Positions 45,876 to 54,587 of a DNA stretch of 64,000 nt are shown in pieces (within the stretch, counting starts at the first letter, position 1; every line of letters starts with the position of its first letter). A program made the position numbers and the translations under genes. Source of the stretch: Burkholderiaceae bacterium (lineage in GTDB: Bacteria > Pseudomonadota > Gammaproteobacteria > Burkholderiales > Burkholderiaceae_D). The notes beneath the pieces are model-generated. The model searched no databases, was not told where the DNA came from, and saw only the letters and a program-made list of their open reading frames with translations. The DNA lies in assembly GCA_031291325.1 (NCBI GenBank), contig JARLJG010000068.1, positions 62,001 through 126,000 on the forward strand, written 5' to 3'.

Positions 45876-46336
45876 GCCAATACCGCCTCAACCTGTTCAT
45901 TCCGCACGAGCACGCCAAGCGGCTCGACGAGCTGGCTGCCAAGAAAGGCGTGTCCAAGTCGTCCATCGTCGCGGCGGCGCTGGCGTCCTGGCTGTCGCCC
46001 GACGCGGGTGACCAGCGCGAAGCCGCCATCGCCAAACGGCTCGACCGGCTGACGCGCCAGTTTGAGCGGCTAGAGCGCGACCAGAACATCGAGATCGAGA
46101 CGCTGGCGCTGTTCGTCCGCTACTTCCTGACGGTCAGCACGCCGGTTCCCGAAGCCCATCAGGAAGCCGCCCGCGCGCAGGGCAAGGCGCGCTTCGAGCA
46201 GTTCGTCGAACAGCTCGGCCGCCATCTGACGCGCGGGCGCAGCCTGGTGCGCGACGTAGTTGAAGAGCTGCATCCAGACACCGCTCACCTGGACGATGCG
46301 GCGGCGCTGGCCGAGGCGCAGGAGCGTGCGTCATGA
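45872..46336 (+). CDS. CopG-family (RHH) protein in the trb operon
   Basis: A 154-residue protein. Residues 1-45 form a ribbon-helix-helix: SQYRLNLFIPHEHAKRLDELAAKKGVSKSS. The rest is helical with a likely membrane-near or coiled-coil segment (RLDRLTRQFERLERDQNIEIETLALFVRYFL). It is a constant member of Tn4371-type ICEs between traG and trbB, overlapping both by 4 bases. A regulatory role on the operon is presumed. Segments quoted start at residues 2 and 56. Confidence 0.88.
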   Translation: MSQYRLNLFIPHEHAKRLDELAAKKGVSKSSIVAAALASWLSPDAGDQREAAIAKRLDRLTRQFERLERDQNIEIETLALFVRYFLTVSTPVPEAHQEAARAQGKARFEQFVEQLGRHLTRGRSLVRDVVEELHPDTAHLDDAAALAEAQERAS

Positions 46337-47358
46337 GCGCTGTGCCGCAGTCCTTCGTTACCACCTCGCTCGACCGACGCATCCGCATGTTGCGCACGGC
46401 GATGGGGCCGCTGATCGCCGCCGCGCTGGAAGACCCAGACGTGGTGGAAATCATGCTCAACCCCGACCGCACACTCTGGGTCGATCGCCTGTCCTCCGGC
46501 CGGGCGCCGCTGGGCGCGGAGCTTTCCGAGGAAGACGGCGAACGCATCATTCGCTTGGTCGCCGCACACGTTGGAGCAGAAGTCCATCGCGGCCAACCGC
46601 TCTTGACCGCCGAACTGCCGGAAACCGGCGAACGCTTTGAGGGCATCCTGCCGCCGGCGGCGCCGGGGCCAGCCTTTGCGCTGCGCAAGCGCGCGGTCGG
46701 CGTGATCCCGCTGGAGCGCTATGTCACCGACGGGATGATGACCACCGAGCAGGCCGAGTTCTTGTGCCGAGCGGTGCGCGAGCGCCAGAACATCCTGATC
46801 GCCGGTGGCACCAGCACCGGCAAGACCACGCTCGCCAATGCCTTGCTCGCGGAAATCGCCGCGACCGGCGACCGCGTACTGGTGCTCGAAGACACCATCG
46901 AACTGCAATGCACGGCACGCGACCACGTGCCGCTGCGCACACGTGCCGGTGTCGTGTCGATGACCGAGTTGGTGCGCGCCACGATGCGGCTGCGCCCCGA
47001 CCGCGTGATCGTCGGCGAGGTACGCGGTGGCGAAGCGCTGGATCTAATCAAGATGTGGGGCACCGGCCATCCCGGTGGCATCGCCACCATCCATGCCGGC
47101 TCCGCGCTGGGCGCGCTGCTGCGCCTGGAGCAACTGATTCTCGAAGTGGCCGTGAACCCGCCGCGGGCACTCGTCGCCGAGGCTGTCAACGTCGTCATCC
47201 ACATCGCCGGCCGTGGCCGCCGCCGCCGCATCGAGAGCATTGCCCGCGTCCTTGGCTTTGACGGCGTGGGCTATCGCCTCGGGGATGCGCTGGAGCCACC
47301 GCTTCCAGAGCTGCCGCTGTCTTTCCCATCCCCCAACCACCTTGGAGAACTGCCATGA
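46333..47358 (+). CDS. trbB: Conjugative ATPase TrbB
   Basis: A 341-residue VirB11-type secretion ATPase. Walker A GGTSTGKTT is at residues 158-166, followed by the Asp box (LVLEDTIELQC), Walker B (RPDRVIVGEVRGGEA) and the His box (GHPGGIATIHA). It powers pilus assembly and DNA transfer at the inner membrane. It overlaps the CopG gene and trbC by 4 bases each. Confidence 0.97.
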   Translation: MSAVPQSFVTTSLDRRIRMLRTAMGPLIAAALEDPDVVEIMLNPDRTLWVDRLSSGRAPLGAELSEEDGERIIRLVAAHVGAEVHRGQPLLTAELPETGERFEGILPPAAPGPAFALRKRAVGVIPLERYVTDGMMTTEQAEFLCRAVRERQNILIAGGTSTGKTTLANALLAEIAATGDRVLVLEDTIELQCTARDHVPLRTRAGVVSMTELVRATMRLRPDRVIVGEVRGGEALDLIKMWGTGHPGGIATIHAGSALGALLRLEQLILEVAVNPPRALVAEAVNVVIHIAGRGRRRRIESIARVLGFDGVGYRLGDALEPPLPELPLSFPSPNHLGELP

Positions 47359-47738
47359 CGCAGATGCACGCCCCTGCTTTCCGTATTTCCGTAAATCCGG
47401 CCTCAATCCTCGCTCGCCTGCGGTGCCTGGCCGGCCCCGCATATCACGGCCTGCTGCTCGCTGCTGTCATGCTGATGACGGCCGGCACGGCGAAGGCATC
47501 AGGTTCGTCGATGCCCTGGGAAACGCCGCTGCAATCCATCCTCGACTCCATCCAGGGGCCAGTCTCCAAGATCATCGCGGTCATCATCATCATTTCAACT
47601 GGCCTGGCACTGGCCTTCGGCGATACCAGCGGTGGCTTTCGCAAACTCATCCAGATCGTTTTCGGCCTGTCCATCGCGTTCGCGGCATCGAGCTTCTTCC
47701 TGTCGTTCTTCAGCTTCTCCGGCGGGGCCGTTGTATGA
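47355..47738 (+). CDS. trbC: Conjugal pilin TrbC
   Basis: A 127-residue pilin precursor. After a long N-terminal leader with a hydrophobic run (YHGLLLAAVMLMTAGTAKAS, cleavage near 48), the mature part has two membrane helices (SKIIAVIIIISTGLALAFG; FGLSIAFAASSFFLSFF). TrbC is a VirB2-type pilin processed by TraF. The starts and stops of trbB and trbD overlap it by ATGA. Confidence 0.93.
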   Translation: MTQMHAPAFRISVNPASILARLRCLAGPAYHGLLLAAVMLMTAGTAKASGSSMPWETPLQSILDSIQGPVSKIIAVIIIISTGLALAFGDTSGGFRKLIQIVFGLSIAFAASSFFLSFFSFSGGAVV

Positions 47739-48004
47739 GCACGGCCAATGATCTTCCAGGCTTCGAGGTGCCGCTGCATCGCTCACTGACCGAGCCGATC
47801 TTGATGGGCGGTGCGCCGCGCACCGTGGCAATTGCCAACGGCACGCTGGCCGGCGCCGTGGGCTTGGGCCTGCAACTCTGGATTCCCGGTGTAGTGCTCT
47901 GGATCGTCGGCCATTCGCTGGCGGTATGGGGCGCGCGCGTCGATCCGCAGTTCATGCAGGTGTTCGCCAGGCACCTCCGGCACAAACCACTGCTGGACGT
48001 GTGA
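47735..48004 (+). CDS. trbD: Conjugal transfer protein TrbD
   Basis: The ATG at 47735 overlaps the trbC stop and gives 89 residues, normal for VirB3-like TrbD. GFEVPLHRSLTEPILMGGAPR is the conserved N-terminus; one or two membrane helices follow (TLAGAVGLGLQLWIPGVVLW). It is an inner-membrane part of the mating channel. trbE starts 15 bases later behind GGGAGGG. Confidence 0.95.
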   Translation: MSTANDLPGFEVPLHRSLTEPILMGGAPRTVAIANGTLAGAVGLGLQLWIPGVVLWIVGHSLAVWGARVDPQFMQVFARHLRHKPLLDV

Positions 48005-48019
48005 CGGGAGGGTGCCGCG

Positions 48020-50470
48020 ATGCTCAACCTCGCTGAATACCGCCATCGTCCCGCGCTGCTCGCCGACTGGCTGCCGTGGGCCGGCCTGATCGCGCCCGGT
48101 GTCGTGCTCAACAAGGACGGCTCGTTCCAGCGCACGGCGCGGTTCCGCGGCCCCGACCTCGACAGCGCCACGCAAGGCGAACTGATCGCCACCACCGCGC
48201 GCCTGAATAACGCACTGCGCCGGCTCGGAGCCGGCTGGGCGTTGTTCGTTGAAGCCGAACGCCGGCCGGCGGCGGATTATCCGCACTCGGAGTTCCCTGA
48301 TCCTCTGTCGTGGCTGGTGGATGAGGAGCGACGCGCGACGTTCGAGGAATCCGGCCACCACTTCGAGAGCGGCTACCACCTCACGCTGCAATACCTGCCT
48401 CCGGAAGAATCACGCGCCCGTGCGGCCAAGCTGCTCTACGAGAACACGCCGACCGCTGGCGTGGACTGGCGCGAGCGCCTGACCGCATTCGTCGCGGAAA
48501 CCGGGCGCGTCTTCGACCTGCTCGATGGCGTGATGCCGGAAATCGACTGGCTCGATGACGCCGACACGCTGACCTATTTGCACGCGACCGTCTCAACGCG
48601 GCGCTATCGCGTCGGCGTGCCGGAGGTGCCGTTCCATCTCGACGCACTGTTGGCAGACATGCCGCTGGTCGGTGGCCTCGCGCCCATGCTCGGCGACCAG
48701 CACCTGCGCGTCGTCACCGTGCGCGGCTTTCCGACCTCGACCTGGCCGGGGATTCTGGATGACCTCAACCGGCTCGGTTTCGCCTACCGCTGGTCAACCC
48801 GGTTCCTTTGCCTCGACAAAGCCGAGGCCGAGAAGGAGTTGGGCCGCCTGCGTCGCCAGTGGTTCGCCAAGCGCAAGAACGTCCTTGCGCTGCTGCGCGA
48901 AACGATCTTCCAGCAGGAATCGCCGCTGGTCGATACCGACGCCAGCAACAAGTCGGCCGACGCCGATGCCGCCATGCAGGAGCTGGGCAGCGATCAAGTC
49001 GCCTTCGGCTTCGTCACCGCGACCGTGACGGTGCTCGATAGCGATGCCGACACGGCCGACGAGAAGCTGCGCCAAGTGGAGCGCGTGATTCAGGGCCGGG
49101 GCTTCGTGACCATCCCCGAAACCCTCAATTCGGTGGAGGCGTGGCTGTCGTCGGTGCCGGGCAACGCCTACGCCAACGTGCGCCAGCCCATCGTCTCGAC
49201 GCTGAACCTCGCGCACCTGATGCCGGTGTCGGCGGTGTGGGCCGGACCGGAGAAGAACGAGCATCTCGACGGCCCGCCGCTGATCGTCACCCGCACCGAA
49301 GGCGCGACGCCGTTCCGGCTGGTGACGCACATCGGCGACGTGGGCCACACGCTGATCGCCGGCCCGACCGGCATGGGGAAATCTGTCCTGCTCGCCACGC
49401 TGGCCATGCAGTTCCGCCGCTATCCCAGCTCGCGCATTTTCGCGTTCGACATGGGCCGCTCGATGCGCGCAACGGCGCTCGGCCTGGGCGGTGAGTATTA
49501 CGACCTCGGCGCCGACGGTGCGATCGCATTCCAGCCGCTCGCACGCATCGACCAGGAGAGTTATCGCACCTGGGCCGCCGAATGGGTCGAAGGCCGATTG
49601 CTGCACGAAGGCATCGCCGTTGGCCCGGACGAGAAAGCGTCCATCTGGTCGGCGCTCGGCAGCCTTGCCGGCGCGCCGCCCGAACAGCGCACGCTCACCG
49701 GCCTGTCGGTACTGCTGCAATCGAACGCGCTGCGCCAAGCGCTCGCGCCTTACGTGCTTGGCGGCGCGCACGGCAAGCTGCTCGACGCCGATCACGACCG
49801 CCTGGGCGCGGCCGACGTGCAGTGCTTCGAGATGGAGGAACTGATGCACAGCAAGGCTGCGGTGCTGGCCGTGCTGGGCTACCTGTTCGCGCGCTTCGAT
49901 GAGCGGTTCGACGGTGCGCCAACGCTGCTGATCCTCGATGAATCCTGGCTGTTCCTCGATGACCCGGTTTTCGCGGCACGCATTCGCCAGTGGCTCAAAA
50001 CGCTGCGCAAGAAGAACGTCAGCGTCATCTTCGCCACGCAGTCACTTGCCGACATCAAGGATTCGAGCATCGCGCCCGCGATCATCGAAAGCTGCGCCAG
50101 CCGCATTTTCCTGCCGAACCCGCAGGCGACCGAGCCGCAGATCCGCACGACCTATGAAGGCTTCGGCCTCAACAACCGGCAAATCGAGATCGTCGCCACC
50201 GCGCAACCCAAGCGCGACTACTACTACCAATCCCGCGCAGGCAATCGCCTGTTTGACCTCGACCTGGGGCCGGTCACGCTCGCATTCGCGGGCGCCTCGA
50301 CGCCCCAGGACCAGCGCGCCATCGACGGCGTGCTTACCGATGCCGGTGCACCGGGCTTTGCCGGTGCTTGGCTGCGCCATCGCGGCCTTGATTGGGCGGC
50401 CGACCTGCTGCCATCCGCACCGTCCGCCGCGTCCTTCCTCGCTCCTCAACCTCTGGAGGTTTCGCCATGA
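48020..50470 (+). CDS. trbE: Conjugative ATPase TrbE
   Basis: An 816-residue VirB4-type ATPase, the largest protein of the channel. Walker A IAGPTGMGKSVLLATLAMQF lies near residue 446 and Walker B TLLILDESWLFLDDP near 635. The N-terminal CagE/TrbE domain begins LNLAEYRHRPALLADWLPWA. It energises pilus and channel assembly at the inner membrane. Length and motifs are complete. The trbJ start overlaps its stop by ATGA. Confidence 0.97.
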   Translation: MLNLAEYRHRPALLADWLPWAGLIAPGVVLNKDGSFQRTARFRGPDLDSATQGELIATTARLNNALRRLGAGWALFVEAERRPAADYPHSEFPDPLSWLVDEERRATFEESGHHFESGYHLTLQYLPPEESRARAAKLLYENTPTAGVDWRERLTAFVAETGRVFDLLDGVMPEIDWLDDADTLTYLHATVSTRRYRVGVPEVPFHLDALLADMPLVGGLAPMLGDQHLRVVTVRGFPTSTWPGILDDLNRLGFAYRWSTRFLCLDKAEAEKELGRLRRQWFAKRKNVLALLRETIFQQESPLVDTDASNKSADADAAMQELGSDQVAFGFVTATVTVLDSDADTADEKLRQVERVIQGRGFVTIPETLNSVEAWLSSVPGNAYANVRQPIVSTLNLAHLMPVSAVWAGPEKNEHLDGPPLIVTRTEGATPFRLVTHIGDVGHTLIAGPTGMGKSVLLATLAMQFRRYPSSRIFAFDMGRSMRATALGLGGEYYDLGADGAIAFQPLARIDQESYRTWAAEWVEGRLLHEGIAVGPDEKASIWSALGSLAGAPPEQRTLTGLSVLLQSNALRQALAPYVLGGAHGKLLDADHDRLGAADVQCFEMEELMHSKAAVLAVLGYLFARFDERFDGAPTLLILDESWLFLDDPVFAARIRQWLKTLRKKNVSVIFATQSLADIKDSSIAPAIIESCASRIFLPNPQATEPQIRTTYEGFGLNNRQIEIVATAQPKRDYYYQSRAGNRLFDLDLGPVTLAFAGASTPQDQRAIDGVLTDAGAPGFAGAWLRHRGLDWAADLLPSAPSAASFLAPQPLEVSP

Positions 50471-51195
50471 AGATTCGCCTTGTCACCCTCGCTGTTGCCG
50501 CGTTGATCGGTGTCATGCCCGCTGCGCAAGCGCAGTGGGTTGTCGTCGATCCGACCAACCTTGTGCAGAACACGTTGACTGCGGTTCGCACGCTGGAGCA
50601 AATCAATAACCAGATTCAACAACTCCAGAACCAGGCGCAGTCGCTGATAAATCAGGGGCGCAACCTGGCGAGCCTGCCTTTCAACGTGGTCAACCGGCTG
50701 CGCTCGACGCTGGCGACCACCCAGCAACTCATCACGCAGGCGCAAGGGCTGGCGTTCCAAGTGCAGAGCATGGATCAGCAGTTCGCGCAGTTGTACCCGC
50801 AGCAGTACGCCGCGACCGTGAGCGGCAATCAGATGTACCAGGACGCGCACCAGCGTTGGCAGAACACGCTCAATGGCTTGCAGACCGCGATGCAGATGCA
50901 GGCGCAGGTGTCGCAGAACGTGACCGAGGACGAGAGCGTGTTGACGGATCTCGTAGGCCAAAGCCAGTCGGCCACCGGCGCCTTGCAAGCCATGCAGGCG
51001 ACCAACCAGCTCTTGGCCTTGCAAGCGAAGCAGTCCATCCAGACGCAACAGCTCCAGCTCACGCAGGGACGCGCGACTTCGCTGGAACTGGCGCGGCAGG
51101 CCGCCGCCGTTGAACGTGGCCGCGAAGTAACGCGTCGCTTCCTCGGCACCGGCACGGCGTACACGCCGCAGTCGGTCAACTTCTACGGCAACTGA
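50467..51195 (+). CDS. trbJ: P-type conjugative transfer protein TrbJ
   Basis: The ATG at 50467 overlaps the trbE stop. The product has 242 residues with a Sec signal (MKIRLVTLAVAALIGVMPAAQAQ, cleavage after AQA) and a helical, Gln-rich mature part (LEQINNQIQQLQNQAQSLI) typical of VirB5-like TrbJ, a minor pilus component in the periplasm. A longer frame into trbE is rejected because the signal peptide would be buried. trbK-like gene follows after 11 bases. Confidence 0.94.
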   Translation: MKIRLVTLAVAALIGVMPAAQAQWVVVDPTNLVQNTLTAVRTLEQINNQIQQLQNQAQSLINQGRNLASLPFNVVNRLRSTLATTQQLITQAQGLAFQVQSMDQQFAQLYPQQYAATVSGNQMYQDAHQRWQNTLNGLQTAMQMQAQVSQNVTEDESVLTDLVGQSQSATGALQAMQATNQLLALQAKQSIQTQQLQLTQGRATSLELARQAAAVERGREVTRRFLGTGTAYTPQSVNFYGN

Positions 51196-51206
51196 CGGGC
51201 ACGGTC

Positions 51207-51500
51207 ATGAAACGCGCGCCCATCTTGTTCGCCTTCGCGTGCCTGCTGGCCGGTTGCAGCCGCCCGCAGGCATTGTCGGTCGATGCGCTGGCCGCCGATC
51301 CGGCGCGGCTGCACGCGCTGCGTGCGCAGTGCCACCGTGGCGAACACGACGACGGGTTCTGCGCGCGAATGGACCAGGCCGACCTACGCCGCTTCCTCTC
51401 CGGGCGGGCCGGGCCGGGTGAATACCAAACGCTGGCTGACCTACCGCCGATCCCGGCCAGCTTCGACGGCCCCAGCACGCCGACGGAGGAACGGCCATGA
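51207..51500 (+). CDS. trbK: TrbK/EexN-like lipoprotein
   Basis: A 97-residue lipoprotein: MKRAPILFAFACLLAGCSRP with lipobox cysteine at 17. The mature part, LSVDALAADPARLHALRAQC, then FCARMDQADLRRFLSG, aligns with the EexN protein at 43376 (both have LAAxPxRLxxLRxQC). In RP4-type systems TrbK in this place gives entry exclusion. The trbL start overlaps its stop by ATGA. Confidence 0.8.
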   Translation: MKRAPILFAFACLLAGCSRPQALSVDALAADPARLHALRAQCHRGEHDDGFCARMDQADLRRFLSGRAGPGEYQTLADLPPIPASFDGPSTPTEERP

Positions 51501-52882
51501 ACGACGTTTCCATCATTGACCATTTTCTCAACGTCTTTTCTACCTACATCGACTCCGGCTTCGGCCTGCTGCGCGGCGAAGTCGCGTTCCTGACCGCGAC
51601 GCTGGTGGCGATCGACATGACCCTCGCCGGGTTGTATTGGGCGCTCGGCCATGCGACCGGCCAGGGCGATGACGTGATGGCGAAGCTCATCCGCAAGGTG
51701 CTCTACGTTGGCGCCTTCGCCTACATCATCGGCAACTTCAACACGCTGGCCAGCATTGTGTTCCGCTCGTTCGCGGGCTTGGGTCTGACGGCCACCGGCT
51801 CGGGCATGAGCATGGAGACGTTCCTGCAACCGGGGCATCTCGCCAAGACCGGCATCGACGCCGCCGCGCCGATCCTGGAGCAGATCAACCAAATGGCCGG
51901 TTTTCCGGAAGTCTTCATCAACATCACGCCCATCGTCGTGATGTTCCTCGCCTGGCTGACCGTCATCGTTTGCTTCTTCGTGTTGGCGGTGCAGCTTTTC
52001 ATCACGCTGATCGAGTTCAAGCTGACCACGCTCGCCGGCTTCGTGCTGGTGCCGTTCGCGCTTTGGAACAAGACCTCGTTCCTCGCTGAAAAGGTGCTCG
52101 GCAACGTCGTGTCATCCGGTATCAAAGTGCTGGTGCTGGCCGTCATTGTCGGCATTGGTACAGGGCTGTTCGCAGAGTTCCCGACCACGCCGAGTGAGCC
52201 TTCCATAGACCATGCGCTGGTGGTGATGCTGGCGTCGTTGGCAATGCTCGCGCTGGGCATCTTCGGGCCAGGCATCGCCACCGGGCTGATTTCAGGCGGC
52301 CCGCAGCTCGGTGCTGGCGCGATGGCTGGCGCTGCCTTGGGCGCGGCGGGGACCGCCGTCGCGGTCGGCGCTGCCGCTACCGGCATCGGTAGCGCTGTGG
52401 TGGCTGGAGCGCGTATGGCACCAGCCGCCGCCAGCGCCATCGGTAGCGGCGCCCGCGCCGCTGCCTCGACCGCTGGCAGCGCACGGTCGGCGTTTCAGGC
52501 CGGTTCCGCCTCTGCCGGCGGTGGTGCGAAAGGTGCAATGGCGGGCCTCGGCAACGTCGCGAAGACCGGCGCGCAGGCGGTCGGCCAGAAGGCCGCCGCT
52601 GGCGCGCGCTCAATCGGGCAGCGCGCCGCTGCCGCGTTCCGCTCGGATGGCGCGAGACAGGCGTCCGGTGATGGCGCAGCGGCCGGTGCTGCCGCATCAG
52701 GCCCGACCGCCGCTGGCGAAGCCTCCGCGAATAGCGCCAACCAACAACAACCCGCCTGGGCCAAGCGGCTGCATCGCCGCCAGCAGATATCCCATGCCGC
52801 GACCACTGCCGCACACACGTTGCGCGGCGGGGACGGCGGCGGCTCGGGCAGCGGACCAAGCCTTACCGATTCCGATTCTTGA
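51497..52882 (+). CDS. trbL: P-type conjugative transfer protein TrbL
   Basis: A 461-residue VirB6-like inner-membrane protein. Five to seven hydrophobic helices cover residues about 25-265 (for example VVMFLAWLTVIVCFFVLAVQ). The C-terminal 190 residues are low-complexity Ala/Gly/Ser-rich and end in a basic segment. It forms part of the channel core. Typical TrbL length. trbF follows after 12 bases with a GAGGAG RBS. Confidence 0.95.
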   Translation: MNDVSIIDHFLNVFSTYIDSGFGLLRGEVAFLTATLVAIDMTLAGLYWALGHATGQGDDVMAKLIRKVLYVGAFAYIIGNFNTLASIVFRSFAGLGLTATGSGMSMETFLQPGHLAKTGIDAAAPILEQINQMAGFPEVFINITPIVVMFLAWLTVIVCFFVLAVQLFITLIEFKLTTLAGFVLVPFALWNKTSFLAEKVLGNVVSSGIKVLVLAVIVGIGTGLFAEFPTTPSEPSIDHALVVMLASLAMLALGIFGPGIATGLISGGPQLGAGAMAGAALGAAGTAVAVGAAATGIGSAVVAGARMAPAAASAIGSGARAAASTAGSARSAFQAGSASAGGGAKGAMAGLGNVAKTGAQAVGQKAAAGARSIGQRAAAAFRSDGARQASGDGAAAGAAASGPTAAGEASANSANQQQPAWAKRLHRRQQISHAATTAAHTLRGGDGGGSGSGPSLTDSDS

Positions 52883-52894
52883 GGAGAACCAGCC

Positions 52895-53599
52895 ATGCGA
52901 TTCAAACGACCGCAGGTGCGCTACGCCGATACGCCGCAGCCTGCCACCCCGTATCAAGCTGCCGCGCAGGTATGGGACGAGCGCATCGGCTCGGCCCGGG
53001 TGCAGGCGAGGAACTGGCGGCTGATGGCCTTCGGTTGCCTCGCGCTGGCGCTCTTGATGGCGGGCGGCCTGGTTTGGCGCTCGGCGCAGTCCATCGTCAC
53101 GCCCTACGTCGTGGAAGTGGACAAGACCGGACAGGTACGCGCGATCGGCGAAGCCGCCACGCCGTACCGGCCAGCAGATGCACAGGTCGCTTACCACTTG
53201 GCGCACTTCATCACGCTGGTGCGCTCACTGTCGATTGATCCCATCGTGGTACGGCAGAACTGGCTGGACGCCTACGACTACACCACTGACCGCGGCGCAG
53301 CGGTACTCAACGACTACGCGCGCACGAATGATCCGTTCGCGCGCGTCGGCAGGGAGTCGGTGACGGTGCAAATCATCAGCGTCGTTCGCGCGAGCGATTC
53401 GTCGTTCAACGTGCGCTGGACGGAGCAGCGTTTCGTCAACGGCGCGCCGGCGGGCACCCAACGCTGGAACGCCGTGATTTCCATCGTCCTGCAAACCCCG
53501 CGCACCGAGCAACGCCTGCGCAAGAACCCGCTGGGCATCTACGTCAACGGCTTGTCGTGGAGCCGCGAACTGGATGCGTCTGAAGGAGCCAAGCCATGA
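52895..53599 (+). CDS. trbF: Conjugal transfer protein TrbF
   Basis: A 234-residue VirB8-like protein. The N-terminal cytosolic segment opens MRFKRPQVRYADTPQPATPYQ, a membrane helix lies at about 46-64 (LMAFGCLALALLMAGGLVW), and a periplasmic VirB8 domain follows with the NWLDAYDYTT and YVNGLSWSREL blocks. It bridges inner-membrane and outer core parts of the channel. trbG overlaps by 4 bases. Confidence 0.96.
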   Translation: MRFKRPQVRYADTPQPATPYQAAAQVWDERIGSARVQARNWRLMAFGCLALALLMAGGLVWRSAQSIVTPYVVEVDKTGQVRAIGEAATPYRPADAQVAYHLAHFITLVRSLSIDPIVVRQNWLDAYDYTTDRGAAVLNDYARTNDPFARVGRESVTVQIISVVRASDSSFNVRWTEQRFVNGAPAGTQRWNAVISIVLQTPRTEQRLRKNPLGIYVNGLSWSRELDASEGAKP

Positions 53600-54585
53600 A
53601 CCTGCCTATCCGCTTTTACGCTTTTGTGTTGACCTTGGCGGCCCTGACGGGCTGCGCCTCGCAGGGCAAGCCGCCACCGCGCATCTCGCTCGATGAGCCG
53701 GTGCTGGCGCAGCCGTTGCCCGAACCACCGAAGCCGGTGGAAGTGGTGGAGGTGCCGAAGGTGCTGCCGATGCCGGCGCAGATGAAGCCGCTGCCTGACG
53801 TGGACGAAGCCAAGCCCGCGCCGGAGCCGGCCGACGAAACCGTGCGCGTCTCGCGTGCCAACGCCGAGGCGCGCATCGCGCCGACTCGCGAGGGCTACGT
53901 CAACGCGATTCAGGTGTGGCCTTTCACCGACGGCGCGCTGTATCAGGTCTACGCTGCGCCGGGGCGCGTCACCGTCGTGTCCCTACAGCCGGGCGAGGAA
54001 CTGGTGACGGTCGCCGCCGGCGACACGGTGCGTTGGATTGTTGGCGATACGTCCAGCGGCGCCGGCGCCGAGCTGCGCGTCAACGTGCTGGTGAAGCCCA
54101 CCCGGTCGGGCCTCAAGACGAATCTGGTCGTCACCACGAACCGCAGGACATACCTGCTGGAACTGACCTCGACGGAAAAAGCGTGGATGGCATTGGTGTC
54201 CTGGGACTACCCGAAAGACCGAATGTTGGCCTTGCAGCGCCAGTCGCAGGCCGCGCAGGCGACCGCGCCGGTCGATACCGGCCTGTCGTTGGAGAAGATC
54301 CGCTTCCGCTACGCGGTCAGCGGCAGCAATCCACCGTGGAAGCCGTTGCGCGCTTTCGACGACGGCGAGAAGGTCTATATCCAGTTCCCGGGAGGCATCG
54401 CGCAGGGCGAGCTGCCTCCCTTGTTCGTGATCGGCGCTCAGGGCGATGGGCAACTGGTGAACTACCGCTTCCGCTCGCCGTACTACATCGTGGATCGGCT
54501 GTTCGGCGCGGCCGAACTGCGCCTGGGCGGTGACAAGGGCGACGTGGTGCGCATCGAGCGCACGGATGGCACGCGGGGGAAATGA
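53596..54585 (+). CDS. trbG: P-type conjugative transfer protein TrbG
   Basis: A 329-residue VirB9-like outer core protein. It has a lipoprotein-type signal, FVLTLAALTGCASQ, with Cys19, then a proline-rich linker (about 28-75) and the VirB9/CagX domain from about 95 (YVNAIQVWPFTDGALYQVYA) to the end, with YRFRSPYYIVDRLFGAAELR. It forms the periplasmic/outer membrane ring with TrbI. It overlaps trbF by 4 bases. Confidence 0.96.
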   Translation: MNLPIRFYAFVLTLAALTGCASQGKPPPRISLDEPVLAQPLPEPPKPVEVVEVPKVLPMPAQMKPLPDVDEAKPAPEPADETVRVSRANAEARIAPTREGYVNAIQVWPFTDGALYQVYAAPGRVTVVSLQPGEELVTVAAGDTVRWIVGDTSSGAGAELRVNVLVKPTRSGLKTNLVVTTNRRTYLLELTSTEKAWMALVSWDYPKDRMLALQRQSQAAQATAPVDTGLSLEKIRFRYAVSGSNPPWKPLRAFDDGEKVYIQFPGGIAQGELPPLFVIGAQGDGQLVNYRFRSPYYIVDRLFGAAELRLGGDKGDVVRIERTDGTRGK

Positions 54586-54587
54586 CC

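Noticed and set aside
48794-49849. A 351-codon frame antisense to trbE
   Set aside because: Shadow of a complete VirB4-type ATPase gene.
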